Of a stretch of DNA of 64,000 nt, positions 1-8,198 are shown one piece after another; positions within the stretch are counted from its first letter, which is position 1, and each line of letters starts with the position of its first letter. The stretch comes from Anaerolineales bacterium (lineage in GTDB: Bacteria > Chloroflexota > Anaerolineae > Anaerolineales > UBA6663): positions 1 to 64,000 of the forward strand of contig JADZEK010000131.1 in assembly GCA_020850595.1 (NCBI GenBank). The letters are read 5' to 3'. Under the pieces are notes generated by a model that saw nothing but the letters and a program-made list of their open reading frames with translations, was not told the DNA's origin and searched no databases. A program made the translations under genes and the position numbers.

Positions 1-2
1 CG

Positions 3-110
3 CAGTTGACGCCCGAGGCGGCCACGCAATTGGTGGTGCGGCATTTGGTCAATCGAGCTCGTTCGACCAGTAGTCGTCTGGAAGCGCAGAATCATCGCGG
101 TTTCGACTAA
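3..110 (+). CDS. C-terminal fragment of an unidentified protein (cut by window edge)
   Basis: An open frame enters from the left edge and ends at a TAA at 108-110. Only about 35 residues are visible (ending SRLEAQNHRGFD), rich in Ala, Arg and Thr, and I do not recognise the family. It converges on the recombinase remnant on the other strand with only 10 bp between the two stop codons. Base composition is lower in G+C than the body of the window, matching the neighbouring mobile DNA. It could be a real gene end of the island or a chance frame; confidence is limited by length. Confidence 0.35.
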   Translation, partial: QLTPEAATQLVVRHLVNRARSTSSRLEAQNHRGFD

Positions 111-120
111 TCTGACATTG

Positions 121-993
121 TCAAAATAGGTCGCCCTCGTTACGAAGGTAGGTGATGGCAAAAGTATGGCGGAAACGGTGGGGGTATACGTCCTTCACAC
201 CGGCCCGAGCCCCGATTCGGCTGAGCAGCTTGGTCAGCACTGTGCGAGCCTTCGGTTGTGTGCTTTGCGGATCGTTAGTGAAAATCGGGTCCGTAGGCCT
301 ATATTCCTCGATGCGGGGCAGCATGTACTTCCAAAGCGCCTGAGCTGCGCGTTTGCCGACGAACACCACACGTTCCTTGGGCTCGCGCCCTGGCCCCTTG
401 CCACGCACCTTGATGCTATTGGTGCTCATATTGAGGTCGCCCACCGTAATGCCAACGAGCTCGGAAGCGCGGCACCCAGTATCTAGCAACGTCAGGATAA
501 TGGCGCGATCGCGCAATGCGCTGGGACGGTCATGCGCCGTGGTGGCGCGGGTCTTCCAGGTTCGGCTCTGATCGCATGCTTTCAATAGCGCTGCGATGTC
601 TTCCTTCGTAAACGGCTCTACCACTGGCTCGGAAACCCGTGGCGCCTCAATCGTCCGCAGTAGGTTGCGCTCGACCAAACCTTCGTTCACGCCCCAGGTC
701 CAAAGCGACGACAAGTTGACGTGGATGTTGAGAATCGACTTGGGTGCCAGCCGCACCTTACCCCTGGGCGCGACCCCATCCGGTTCGCTCGTGTAGCTGT
801 CCTGCAGCCAGGCGAAGAACGACACAAGCTGCTCGCGTGTAATTTCTGCGAAGGTTGGATTGTCTGGCAGGAAAAGTTGCAGCTTTTTGAAGGAGTTCCG
901 ATAATCGGCCACGGTCTGATCGCTCTTGCCTGTTGCGACCTTATAGCGGATCATGCTCTCGCACGCACGAGAAAGGGAAAGCGGGGTAACCAT
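121..993 (-). pseudogene. tyrosine recombinase/integrase lacking the C-terminal catalytic Tyr
   Basis: About 290 residues of a phage/XerC-type tyrosine recombinase. The N-terminal SAM-like core-binding domain covers roughly residues 8-105. The catalytic domain shows the first Arg in the TGCRASEL block and the HRFRH box (HxxR) near the end. Translation then stops right after the RNEGDLF segment, where the family normally continues through a GH(S/T) segment to the nucleophilic Tyr. That last part of about 30-40 residues is absent and is not recovered in the other two frames downstream, so the protein should be catalytically dead. The start is placed at the ATG at 993 because a GAGGAG ribosome site lies 6 nt upstream; an upstream ATG at 1053 has none. 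It lies beside the 3' end of a tRNA gene, the usual position of an island integrase. Confidence 0.8.
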
Positions 994-1134
994 GTGGTCT
1001 CCTCTCTGGCAATGAATACCCAGTAAGCTCGGCTTGAATTCCGAGTAAGCCAACCGGTATTTTTTTGACCCAGAAAAGAGAAAAAACCGTGTGGTCGGCG
1101 ATCAGACAGAGGATTTACATAGTGTCTGACCGGT

Positions 1135-1171
1135 GGCCACAAGGCTAGGCATTTCGCCTAGCCTTGTGGCC
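1135..1171. terminator. 16-bp perfect inverted repeat next to tRNA-Pro
   Basis: Arms 1135-1150 and 1156-1171 are perfectly complementary, with a 5-nt loop (ATTTC). The hairpin begins 2 nt beyond the encoded CCA of the tRNA on the minus strand. It is the strongest hairpin I found in the window. No T-tract follows on either strand, so it may act as a processing or termination structure for the tRNA transcript, or be an arm site of the integrated element. Role uncertain. Confidence 0.55.
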
Positions 1172-1173
1172 GA

Positions 1174-1251
<78 letters not shown>

Positions 1252-1677
1252 TCGGACATGAACATTATAGCTGAGCCGCGCTAAAAGAACAAGCCTATGA
1301 CACCAGGGCAATTGCATCTAAACTGCGCTTGGGACCAATCAGCCCCATTTTGCCTGTCATTCCGAAGAGCGCATGGCGGCAGGCCGCCAGCCCCCCAGTG
1401 GCGAAACACTCGGCGGACCATGTCATTCCGAAGCCCCCCTCCGGTTGCCGGCCATTCTTCGGCATTGTGGGGGGTGAGGAATCTCAACCCAGGATCAGGC
1501 TGACCCTTTGATCGTACCGGGCTTAGTTTCTGAGCAACCCGGCCTCAGGTCGGTGGGCCTCACCTTCCCTGGTGGCCGGTGACGCGCAGCGTCTCGGGTA
1601 ATGATAGCTGGCGGCCAATTCCTGCCCCACTCTTGGCACTCTTCAGCGAACGGAATTCAGATGCAATTGCCCCGCCT
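1252..1677. repeat. gene-poor stretch with dispersed-repeat ends
   Basis: No credible gene in 425 bp. Two copies of the 13-mer TGTCATTCCGAAG occur at 1355-1367 and 1421-1433, and GTGAGGAATCTC lies at about 1474-1485. A TGTCATTCCGA ... GAGGAATCTC pair is the recognisable outer form of a short interspersed repeat seen in many bacterial genomes. Here there are two left ends and one right end. Small internal hairpins such as TGGCGG-CAGG-CCGCCA (around 1375-1390) are present. Short frames crossing it have no ribosome site and no recognisable product. Confidence 0.5.
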
Positions 1678-2544
1678 ATGACACCCGCCAACCTGGCGCT
1701 GATCCTGGGGTCAGCCGTCGTGCACGTAGCCGCCCACGTCGCCCTGAAGACCGCCCGCGACCGCACCGCCTTCGTTTGGTGGATGCTGCTGTGGGGCGGC
1801 GTCCTGTTCGCGCCGGTGCTCCTGGTGCTGGCCGAACCCATTGCGCCCTTCACCTGGGGCCTCATGGCCGTCAGCGCCGCCTGCGAGGCCCTCTACTTCG
1901 TCAGCATCGCCCGCGCCTACCAACACGCCGACCTGTCGGTCGTCTACCCGCTCGCGCGCGGCGCCGCCCCGCTATTCCTCGTCATCTGGTCAACACTCTT
2001 CATCGGCGACCGCCCGACCGCCGCCGGGCTGCTCGGCATCCTCCTCATCGCCCTCGGACTGTACCTCCTCAACCTCCCGCGCCTCTCCGCCTGGCGCGCG
2101 CCGCTGCAGGCCCTCAGGCAAGCCGGGCCACGCCTGGCCCTGTTCGCCGGGCTGTGCATCTCCCTCTACACCGTCATTGACCGCGTCGGCATCACCCGCC
2201 TCAACCCGCTGCTCTACACCTACCTGGCCCTGTGGCTCACCGTGCTGCTCATGACCCCCTACACCCTGCGCGCCGTCGGCTGGGCCGGCCTGCGCGCCGA
2301 GCTGCGCTCCTCGCGCTTCAACAGCCTCGTCGCCGGCTTCACCACCCTGGCCGCCTACGCCCTCGTGCTCTTCGCCATCCGCGCCGGTGTGCCCGTCAGT
2401 TACGCCGGCGCCATGCGTGAGATCAGCGTCGTCTTCGGCATCGTCGCCGGCTATTGGCTGCTCAAGGAACAGGGCGGCCCCATGCGCCTGGTGGGCGGCG
2501 CCGCCGTGGCGGGCGGCGTGGCGCTCATTGCCCTGCTGGGCTGA
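1678..2544 (+). CDS. EamA/DMT-superfamily transporter
   Basis: A 288-residue integral membrane protein with about ten hydrophobic helices in two repeats of five, the layout of drug/metabolite transporters of the EamA type. The second repeat contains the usual pattern around IRAGVPVSYAGAMRE, followed by a last helix rich in Gly and Ala. The substrate cannot be read from sequence. I start at the ATG at 1678, where the hydrophobic region begins; the frame is open upstream to 1579 but those 33 residues are not membrane-like and look like non-coding DNA. It stands alone, 133 nt before the inositol phosphate synthase. Confidence 0.75.
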   Translation: MTPANLALILGSAVVHVAAHVALKTARDRTAFVWWMLLWGGVLFAPVLLVLAEPIAPFTWGLMAVSAACEALYFVSIARAYQHADLSVVYPLARGAAPLFLVIWSTLFIGDRPTAAGLLGILLIALGLYLLNLPRLSAWRAPLQALRQAGPRLALFAGLCISLYTVIDRVGITRLNPLLYTYLALWLTVLLMTPYTLRAVGWAGLRAELRSSRFNSLVAGFTTLAAYALVLFAIRAGVPVSYAGAMREISVVFGIVAGYWLLKEQGGPMRLVGGAAVAGGVALIALLG

Positions 2545-2677
2545 CCCTCCGCGCCCGCATTAACGCCGGCTGAGTTGGCGCCCGGCCTATGTGATAAGAT
2601 AGCGCCAATTGCAGGGCCTAGTGCCCAACTATGTGACGGGTGCGGCGCGTTGCCGCCCGCCCGGCGTGGAGGAGCGT

Positions 2678-3760
2678 GTGGCTAAGAAGAGCAAGAAAGT
2701 CCGTGTCGCCATCATCGGCGTCGGCAACTGCGCCTCATCTCTGGTGCAGGGCGTGCAGTTCTACAAGGACGCCAAACCCGCCGACCACGTGCCCGGTCTG
2801 ATGCACGTAGACCTGGGCGGCTACCACATACGTGACATCGAGTTCACCGCCGCGTTCGACGTGGTGGATACCAAGGTCGGCCTCGACCTGGCCGAAGCCA
2901 TTGGCGCCTACCCCAACAACACCATCAAGTTCGCCGACGTGCCCAAGCTGGGCGTCACCGTCGCGCGCGGCATGACCCACGACGGCCTGGGCAAGTACGT
3001 CAGCACCAAGGTCCAGAAAGCCACCGGCCCCACCGCCGACATCGTCAAAATCCTCAAAGAAACCAACACCGATGTCGTCGTCAGCTATCTCCCCGTTGGG
3101 TCCGAGATGGCCACCAAGTGGTACGTCGAGCAGGTGCTCGAGGCCGGCTGCGGCTTCGTCAACTGCATCCCGGTCTTCATCGCCTCCCAGCCCTACTGGC
3201 AGCGCCGCTTCGCCGAGCGCGGCCTGCCCATCATCGGCGACGACATCAAGAGCCAGGTCGGCGCCACCATCACCCACCGCGTGCTCACCAACCTGTTCCG
3301 CGAGCGCGGCGTCCACCTCGACCGCACCTACCAGCTCAACTTCGGCGGCAACATGGACTTCTACAACATGCTCGAACGCGAGCGGCTGGAGTCCAAGAAG
3401 ATCAGCAAGACCAACGCCGTCCTCTCCCAGCTCGACTTCGAGATGGACGAAGGCAACGTCCACGTCGGCCCGTCCGACTATGTGCCCTGGCTGACCGACC
3501 GCAAGTGGTGCTACATCCGCATGGAAGGCACCACCTTCGGCAACGTGCCCCTCAACCTGGAACTGAAGCTCGAAGTGTGGGACAGCCCCAACTCGGCCGG
3601 CGTGGTCATAGACGCCGTCCGCTGCGCCAAGCTGGCCCTCGACCGCGGCGTTGGCGGCCCGCTCAAGGCGCCCGCCGCCTACTTCATGAAATCCCCGCCC
3701 GAGCAATACACCGACGACGTAGCGCGCCGCCGCACCGAAGACTTCATCGCCGGCAAATAG
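2678..3760 (+). CDS. ino1: myo-inositol-1-phosphate synthase
   Basis: NAD-dependent isomerisation of glucose 6-phosphate to 1L-myo-inositol 1-phosphate. The product is 360 residues, the short bacterial/archaeal form rather than the roughly 500-residue eukaryotic one. It opens with a Rossmann nucleotide site ([11 protein letters not shown], from about residue 11). The mid region has the [11 protein letters not shown] and [13 protein letters not shown] blocks with the conserved lysines of this family. Start: GTG at 2678, preceded by GGAGGAG at 2668-2674; the ATG further upstream has no ribosome site. It is followed 26 nt later by a CDP-alcohol phosphatidyltransferase, so the inositol phosphate probably feeds phosphatidylinositol synthesis. 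Confidence 0.92.
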   Translation: MAKKSKKVRVAIIGVGNCASSLVQGVQFYKDAKPADHVPGLMHVDLGGYHIRDIEFTAAFDVVDTKVGLDLAEAIGAYPNNTIKFADVPKLGVTVARGMTHDGLGKYVSTKVQKATGPTADIVKILKETNTDVVVSYLPVGSEMATKWYVEQVLEAGCGFVNCIPVFIASQPYWQRRFAERGLPIIGDDIKSQVGATITHRVLTNLFRERGVHLDRTYQLNFGGNMDFYNMLERERLESKKISKTNAVLSQLDFEMDEGNVHVGPSDYVPWLTDRKWCYIRMEGTTFGNVPLNLELKLEVWDSPNSAGVVIDAVRCAKLALDRGVGGPLKAPAAYFMKSPPEQYTDDVARRRTEDFIAGK

Positions 3761-3786
3761 CGCCGCCTGCCCGTTCCCCCGCCTCC

Positions 3787-4413
3787 ATGTCTGCCCCTGT
3801 GCCCGTCCCTGACCCGGCCAAGCCGCGCCTGACCCCCACCGACTGGATGCGCCGGCGTTTCAAAGGCGCCCTCGACCCCATCGCCGGAGCGCTGATCAAA
3901 GTCGGCCTCACCCCCAACCTGATGACCGGGCTGGGCTTTCTGCTCTCCGTGGCCGGCGCCGCGCTGCTCTCGCAAGGCTGGCTCACCTGGGGCGGCCTGC
4001 TCCTGCTCATCGCCGGGCCGTTCGACGCCCTCGACGGCGCCATGGCCCGGCTGCTCGGCCAACCCACCCAGTTCGGCGCCTTCGTTGATTCCGTCACCGA
4101 CCGCTGGAGCGAGATGCTGGTCTTCCTCGGCCTGCTCTACTTCTACCTCCAGCGCGGCGACAGTCTGGCCTGCATCTTGGTCCTCGTCGCCACCATGGGC
4201 AGCGTCATGGTCTCGTACACCAAAGCGCGCGGCGAAGCGCTGGGCTTCGACGTCAACGTCGGCGTGCTCACGCGCATGGAACGCTACCTGGTGCTGGCCC
4301 CCCTGCTGGTGCTCAACCTGCCCCTCGTCGCCCTGTGGATTGTCGCCGTGCTGGCCAACGTCACGGCGCTTCAGCGCGCGCTGCATGTGCGGCGGCAATC
4401 CCGCCAGAAATAA
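3787..4413 (+). CDS. CDP-alcohol phosphatidyltransferase (probable phosphatidylinositol phosphate synthase)
   Basis: A 208-residue membrane enzyme with about six helices. The family metal/CDP signature D-x2-D-G-x2-A-R-x8-G-x3-D-x3-D is complete at D80, D83-G84, A87-R88, G97, D101 and D105. Such enzymes move a phosphatidyl group from CDP-diacylglycerol to an alcohol. Position directly after ino1 points to inositol 1-phosphate as acceptor, as in actinobacterial PIP synthase; this is inference from context, and a glycerol-phosphate acceptor cannot be excluded. Start: ATG at 3787, just after the ino1 stop. The longer frame back to 3118 overlaps ino1 in another phase and is not coding. Confidence 0.85.
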   Translation: MSAPVPVPDPAKPRLTPTDWMRRRFKGALDPIAGALIKVGLTPNLMTGLGFLLSVAGAALLSQGWLTWGGLLLLIAGPFDALDGAMARLLGQPTQFGAFVDSVTDRWSEMLVFLGLLYFYLQRGDSLACILVLVATMGSVMVSYTKARGEALGFDVNVGVLTRMERYLVLAPLLVLNLPLVALWIVAVLANVTALQRALHVRRQSRQK

Positions 4414-4445
4414 CCCGCTGACCGCCGCCCCTCGGAGGCCGCCCG

Positions 4446-5297
4446 ATGATCACCGTTGACAGTCTCGGCATCTACTTCCACCTCGGCGGCCTCATCCTGC
4501 CGCTGCGCTTCTACGGCATCATCCTGGTCAGCGGCGCCTTCGTCGCCGGCTATCTTGCCGCCCTCGAAGCCCGCCGCCGCGGCCAAAACCCCGAGCTAGT
4601 CTGGGACGGCATCTTGTGGGCGCTGGTCGGCGGCATCGTCGGGGCGCGCCTCTGGCACATCCTCACGCCGCCGCCCAGCATGGTCGCCATCGGCCTGACC
4701 ACCCAGTGGTACCTCACCCACCCGCTCGACGCGCTCGCGGTGTGGAACGGCGGCCTGGGCGTGCCCGGCGCGGTGGCGGGCGGCCTCCTGGGCCTCTACC
4801 TTTTTACCCGCCGCAGCAAGCTCACCTTTCTCGAGTGGGCCGACATCGCCGCCCCAGCGCTGGCCCTGGGGCAGGCCATCGGCCGCTGGGGCAACTTCGT
4901 CAATCAGGAACTCTACGGCGCACCCACCACACTGCCCTGGGCCATCAGTATAGACGCCGCCCATCGCGTGCCCGGCTTCACCGATCCCGCCCTCAAGTTC
5001 CACCCGCTCTTCCTCTACGAGTCCATCGGCAACCTGCTCATCTGCCTGGCGCTGCTCTACCTCGCCCGCCGCTACGCCGAACGCCTCAAACCCGGCGACC
5101 TGATCCTCATCTACCTCCTCCTCTACCCCGTGCTGCGCTTCCTGCTGGAGTTTATCCGCCTCGACAGCTCGCAACTCTTCAGCCTCAACGCCAACCAGAC
5201 GCTCATGGCCGTCGTCGCCCTCGCCGCGGCGCTGCTGCTGGCGCGGCGGCATCAAGCCGTCCGGCGCTACCAGCTCAAAGCGCGCGGCCCCGAGTAA
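4446..5297 (+). CDS. lgt: prolipoprotein diacylglyceryl transferase
   Basis: A 283-residue membrane protein with seven or so helices. The Lgt signature GRWGNFVNQELYG lies near residue 146, and the HPLFLYES segment follows. It transfers diacylglycerol from phosphatidylglycerol to the lipobox cysteine of prolipoproteins at the outer face of the membrane. It comes 32 nt after the phosphatidyltransferase, making a small envelope-lipid group. Lipoproteins that could be substrates exist in this window (for example the M1-like protein at 33601). An ABC transporter starts 19 nt after its stop. Confidence 0.93.
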   Translation: MITVDSLGIYFHLGGLILPLRFYGIILVSGAFVAGYLAALEARRRGQNPELVWDGILWALVGGIVGARLWHILTPPPSMVAIGLTTQWYLTHPLDALAVWNGGLGVPGAVAGGLLGLYLFTRRSKLTFLEWADIAAPALALGQAIGRWGNFVNQELYGAPTTLPWAISIDAAHRVPGFTDPALKFHPLFLYESIGNLLICLALLYLARRYAERLKPGDLILIYLLLYPVLRFLLEFIRLDSSQLFSLNANQTLMAVVALAAALLLARRHQAVRRYQLKARGPE

Positions 5298-5316
5298 GCC
5301 GGGCCGCCTCCCCGGC

Positions 5317-6246
5317 ATGATCGAAACTCAGGGCCTTACCAAGCGTTTCGACGACTTCCCCGCCGTCACCGACGTCAACCTCAGCGTGCGCCCCGGCGCC
5401 GTGCTCGCCTTGCTCGGCCCCAATGGGGCGGGCAAGACCACCACGGTGCGCATGCTCACTTCCATCCTGCGGCCCACCGCCGGGCGCGCCTGGGTGGCCG
5501 GGTTCGATGTGGTCGCTCAGCCCGCGGATGTGCGCCGCAGCGTGGGCGTCCTCACCGAACACCACGGCCTCTACATGCGCATGCGCTCCGAAGAATACCT
5601 GAGCTTCTTCGCCGAACTGTACGGCCTGTCCGCTGCCCAGGGCCGCGCCCGCGCCGCCGCCCTGCTCGACCAGTTTGATATGCGCGCGGCGGCCGGCAAA
5701 CGCCTCGGCGAATACTCCAAGGGCATGCGCCAGAAGCTGGCCCTGATCCGCGCCCTGCTGCACAACCCGCCCGTGCTCCTGCTCGATGAGCCGACCTCGG
5801 CCATGGACCCGCTCTCAGCCCGCCTCGTCCGCGACGCCATCGCCGCCCTGCGCTCCGCCCAGCGCGCCATCATCCTCTGCACCCACAACCTCACCGAAGC
5901 CGAGCAGCTCGCCGACCACATCGCCGTCATCCGCCGCGGCCGCCTCATCGCCTCCGGCACGCCCGCCGAGCTTAAGCGCCAGTGGCTCGGCCCCGCGCTG
6001 CTCGAGCTGCACACGGCCGGCTCGCTGAACGGCGCCGCCGACGACCTGCGCGACCTGGTCACGCTCATCCAGCGCGGGCCAGACTGGCTCCAATTCACCG
6101 CCGAGCAGCCGGAGATCGCCAACCCCCAGGTGCTCGCGCGGCTGGCGGCGCGCGGCGTGGGCGTCGTCACCCTGGCCGAAGTGCCGCGCAGCCTGGAAGA
6201 CGTGTACTTGCAGATTGTCCAGCAGCCCGCTGGGGAGGCCGCATGA
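5317..6246 (+). CDS. ABC transporter ATP-binding subunit
   Basis: A 309-residue ATPase of the DrrA/NatA/CcmA type. Walker A is GPNGAGKTT near residue 36, the signature loop is the YSKGMRQKLAL variant of LSGGQ, and Walker B is LLLDEPTSAMDP. After the ATPase core (about 1-220) comes a C-terminal domain of about 80 residues as in multidrug or Na+ exporters of this class. The stop overlaps the permease start by 4 nt (ATGA at 6243-6246), so the two are translationally coupled and form one transporter. Confidence 0.9.
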   Translation: MIETQGLTKRFDDFPAVTDVNLSVRPGAVLALLGPNGAGKTTTVRMLTSILRPTAGRAWVAGFDVVAQPADVRRSVGVLTEHHGLYMRMRSEEYLSFFAELYGLSAAQGRARAAALLDQFDMRAAAGKRLGEYSKGMRQKLALIRALLHNPPVLLLDEPTSAMDPLSARLVRDAIAALRSAQRAIILCTHNLTEAEQLADHIAVIRRGRLIASGTPAELKRQWLGPALLELHTAGSLNGAADDLRDLVTLIQRGPDWLQFTAEQPEIANPQVLARLAARGVGVVTLAEVPRSLEDVYLQIVQQPAGEAA

Positions 6247-7685
6247 CCCTGGCCCACGCCCGCCGCTCGCTCGGCATGGCGCTCCTGATCACCCGCCGCG
6301 AGGTGCGCGACCAGTTCCGCGACTGGCGCATCCTGGCCCCCATCATTCTGCTCACCCTGTTCTTCCCCCTGCTCATGAACTTCACCGCCGGGCAGGCGGT
6401 GGCCTTCGTGGCCCAGTACGGCGCCGATGTGGTCGGCGAGCGCCTCATCCCCTTCCTGCTGATGATCGTCGGCTTCTTCCCCATCTCCATCTCGCTCGTC
6501 ATCGCGCTGGAAAGCTTCGTGGGCGAAAAGGAACGCCACAGCCTCGAGCCGCTGCTCTCCTCGCCCCTCACCGACGTGGAACTCTACGTCGGCAAGACCC
6601 TGGCCGCCATGCTCCCGCCGCTGCTGGCCGCCTACCTCGGCATCGCCGTCTACCTCATCGGCCTGGCCGTCAGCATCCAGTGGTACCCCAACCCCATCCT
6701 GCTCATCCAAATCCTGGCGCTCACCACCATCCAGGCCCTGGTCATGGTCGCCGGCGCGGTGGTCATCTCCGCCCAAACCACCTCGGTGCGCGCCGCCAAC
6801 CTGCTGGCCAGCTTCATCATCATCCCCATGGCCCTCCTCGTGCAGGGCGAAAGCCTCATCATGTTCTGGGCGCAGTATGGCGCGCTGTGGTGGGTCATCT
6901 TTGGGCTGGCCGTCATCACCCTCATCCTGGTGCGCATCGGCGTGCAGCTCTTCAACCGTGAGGAGCTGCTCGGCCGCGACCTGGACGAGCTAAACCTCAA
7001 AGCAGGCTGGCGCACCTTCGCGCGCGCCTTTGTCGGCGCGGGCCGCGGCCGCGGGGTGGGGGGCTGGCTGCGGCTGGAAGTCTGGCCCGCCCTGCGGCGC
7101 TTGCGGCTGCCCGCGCTCCTCGTCAGTGCGGTGCTGCTGGCCGCCGTGCTGCTGGGCTATCGCTACGCGGCGCTCTACCAGTTGCCGCTGGCCGCCGCCG
7201 GCCTGGGCGACGTTGCCGCCAATTTCGACAACAACCTGGCGCAGCTTGGCTTTGTCTCCGTCGGCGGCGCGGCCTGGGTCTTCTTCACCAACCTGCGCGC
7301 GCTGGCCCTCGCCACCCTGCTGGGGCTGTTCTCCTTCGGCGTGCTGGGCGTAGTGCTGCTCATGGCCCCGCTGGCCCTCACCGGCTACTTCGCCGGGCAA
7401 GTGGCCCTCATCGGCCTCAGCCCGCTGCAATTCTTCCTGGCCTTCATCCTCCCGCACGGCCTGTTCGAGATCACCGCGGCCGCCCTCACCGGCGCGGCCA
7501 TCCTGCGCCTGGGCGGCACGCTGCTGGCCCCGCCCGCCGACCGCACCCTCACCCACAACTTCCTCGCCGCCCTGGCCGACTGGGCCAAGGTGGCGCTGGC
7601 CGTCGTCGTGCCGCTGCTGCTCGTGGCTGCCCTGGCCGAAGTCTTCCTCACCCCGCTGGCCGTGCGCCTGGTGCTGGGCGGCTAG
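6243..7685 (+). CDS. ABC-2 permease fused to a SpoIIM-like membrane domain
   Basis: 480 residues in two membrane halves. Residues ~1-230 are an ABC-2-type permease: an N-terminal TRREVRDQFRDWR segment, then six helices and a cytosolic loop with VGEKERHSLEPLLSSPL, typical of NatB-like exporters. A charged linker (~235-275) leads to a second half (~277-480) with a DNNLAQLGF segment and the ILPHGLFEI motif near residue 402. That is the hallmark of the SpoIIM/DUF95 family known from sporulation and from operons of membrane-stress proteins. The single ORF is intact and starts at the ATG overlapping the ATPase stop. The transported substrate is unknown. Confidence 0.82.
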   Translation: MTLAHARRSLGMALLITRREVRDQFRDWRILAPIILLTLFFPLLMNFTAGQAVAFVAQYGADVVGERLIPFLLMIVGFFPISISLVIALESFVGEKERHSLEPLLSSPLTDVELYVGKTLAAMLPPLLAAYLGIAVYLIGLAVSIQWYPNPILLIQILALTTIQALVMVAGAVVISAQTTSVRAANLLASFIIIPMALLVQGESLIMFWAQYGALWWVIFGLAVITLILVRIGVQLFNREELLGRDLDELNLKAGWRTFARAFVGAGRGRGVGGWLRLEVWPALRRLRLPALLVSAVLLAAVLLGYRYAALYQLPLAAAGLGDVAANFDNNLAQLGFVSVGGAAWVFFTNLRALALATLLGLFSFGVLGVVLLMAPLALTGYFAGQVALIGLSPLQFFLAFILPHGLFEITAAALTGAAILRLGGTLLAPPADRTLTHNFLAALADWAKVALAVVVPLLLVAALAEVFLTPLAVRLVLGG

Positions 7686-7733
7686 CGCCTGCAATCAAAA
7701 TCGGCCCCGCCGTGCACAATTCAATCGCTGTGG

Positions 7734-7739
7734 TACAAT
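7734..7739 (+). promoter_or_regulatory. -10-like TACAAT upstream of hsp20-lon
   Basis: TACAAT lies 40 nt before the Hsp20 ATG in the only long gap between the ABC operon and the chaperone-protease genes. No good -35 hexamer is present at 16-18 nt, and I see no CIRCE (HrcA) element. A promoter here would serve hsp20, lon and possibly the genes after it. Confidence 0.35.
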
Positions 7740-7778
7740 CGCCTGAGATTGTGGGTATTTACGGGAGGTAAGTGCGCG

Positions 7779-8198
7779 ATGACGGCCAATCGGCCCCGGC
7801 AAACCGGGCCGCTCGACGAAGTCGGTTTGGTTGAAGTCCTGTATTATGGCGTTCAATCCCCCCGCACCAGCCGTCACGGCAGCCTGTACGCCCCTCCCAC
7901 CGATGTCTACGAAACCGACGAACTAATCGTGGTGCAGGTCGAAATTGCCGGCGTCAAGCAGTCAGACTTTGCCGTCTCGCTGCACGACCGCCGCCTGATC
8001 ATCAGCGGGTTGCGGGTAGACCGCGGCCCGCTCAGCCGGGCCTACCACCAGATGGAAGTGCCCTTTGGCGACTTTCGCACCGAGGTCGAACTGCCGGCCG
8101 CCGTGGACGAGAGCCGCGTGGACGCCGAATACAGCGATGGGTTCTTGCGGGTGCGCTTGCCCAAGCAACAACCCAGGCGCATTGATGTTGCCGAATGA
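7779..8198 (+). CDS. Hsp20/alpha-crystallin family small heat-shock protein
   Basis: 139 residues, with an alpha-crystallin domain in the middle ([21 protein letters not shown] through the C-terminal [10 protein letters not shown] block). These proteins are ATP-independent holdases. The start is placed at the ATG at 7779, with GGGAGG about 10 nt upstream; a TTG at 7749 would add ten residues but lacks a ribosome site. The TGA stop overlaps the Lon start (ATGA, 8195-8198), so holdase and protease are coupled. Confidence 0.88.
   Translation: MTANRPRQTGPLDEVGLVEVLYYGVQSPRTSRHGSLYAPPTDVYETDELIVVQVEIAGVKQSDFAVSLHDRRLIISGLRVDRGPLSRAYHQMEVPFGDFRTEVELPAAVDESRVDAEYSDGFLRVRLPKQQPRRIDVAE

Noticed and set aside
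2735-3706. 323-residue open frame on the minus strand
   Set aside because: Exact shadow of ino1 in GC-rich DNA; low-complexity Val/Gly/Ala/Asp composition and no ribosome site.
3118-3786. N-terminal extension of the phosphatidyltransferase frame
   Set aside because: Lies inside ino1 in another phase with an Arg/Pro/His-rich shadow composition; the true start is at 3787.
5982-6242. N-terminal extension of the ABC permease frame
   Set aside because: Overlaps the ATPase gene; the ATGA overlap at 6243 gives a better start.
7734-7779. Heat-shock operator (CIRCE) before hsp20
   Set aside because: No TTAGCACTC-N9-GAGTGCTAA-like repeat is present.
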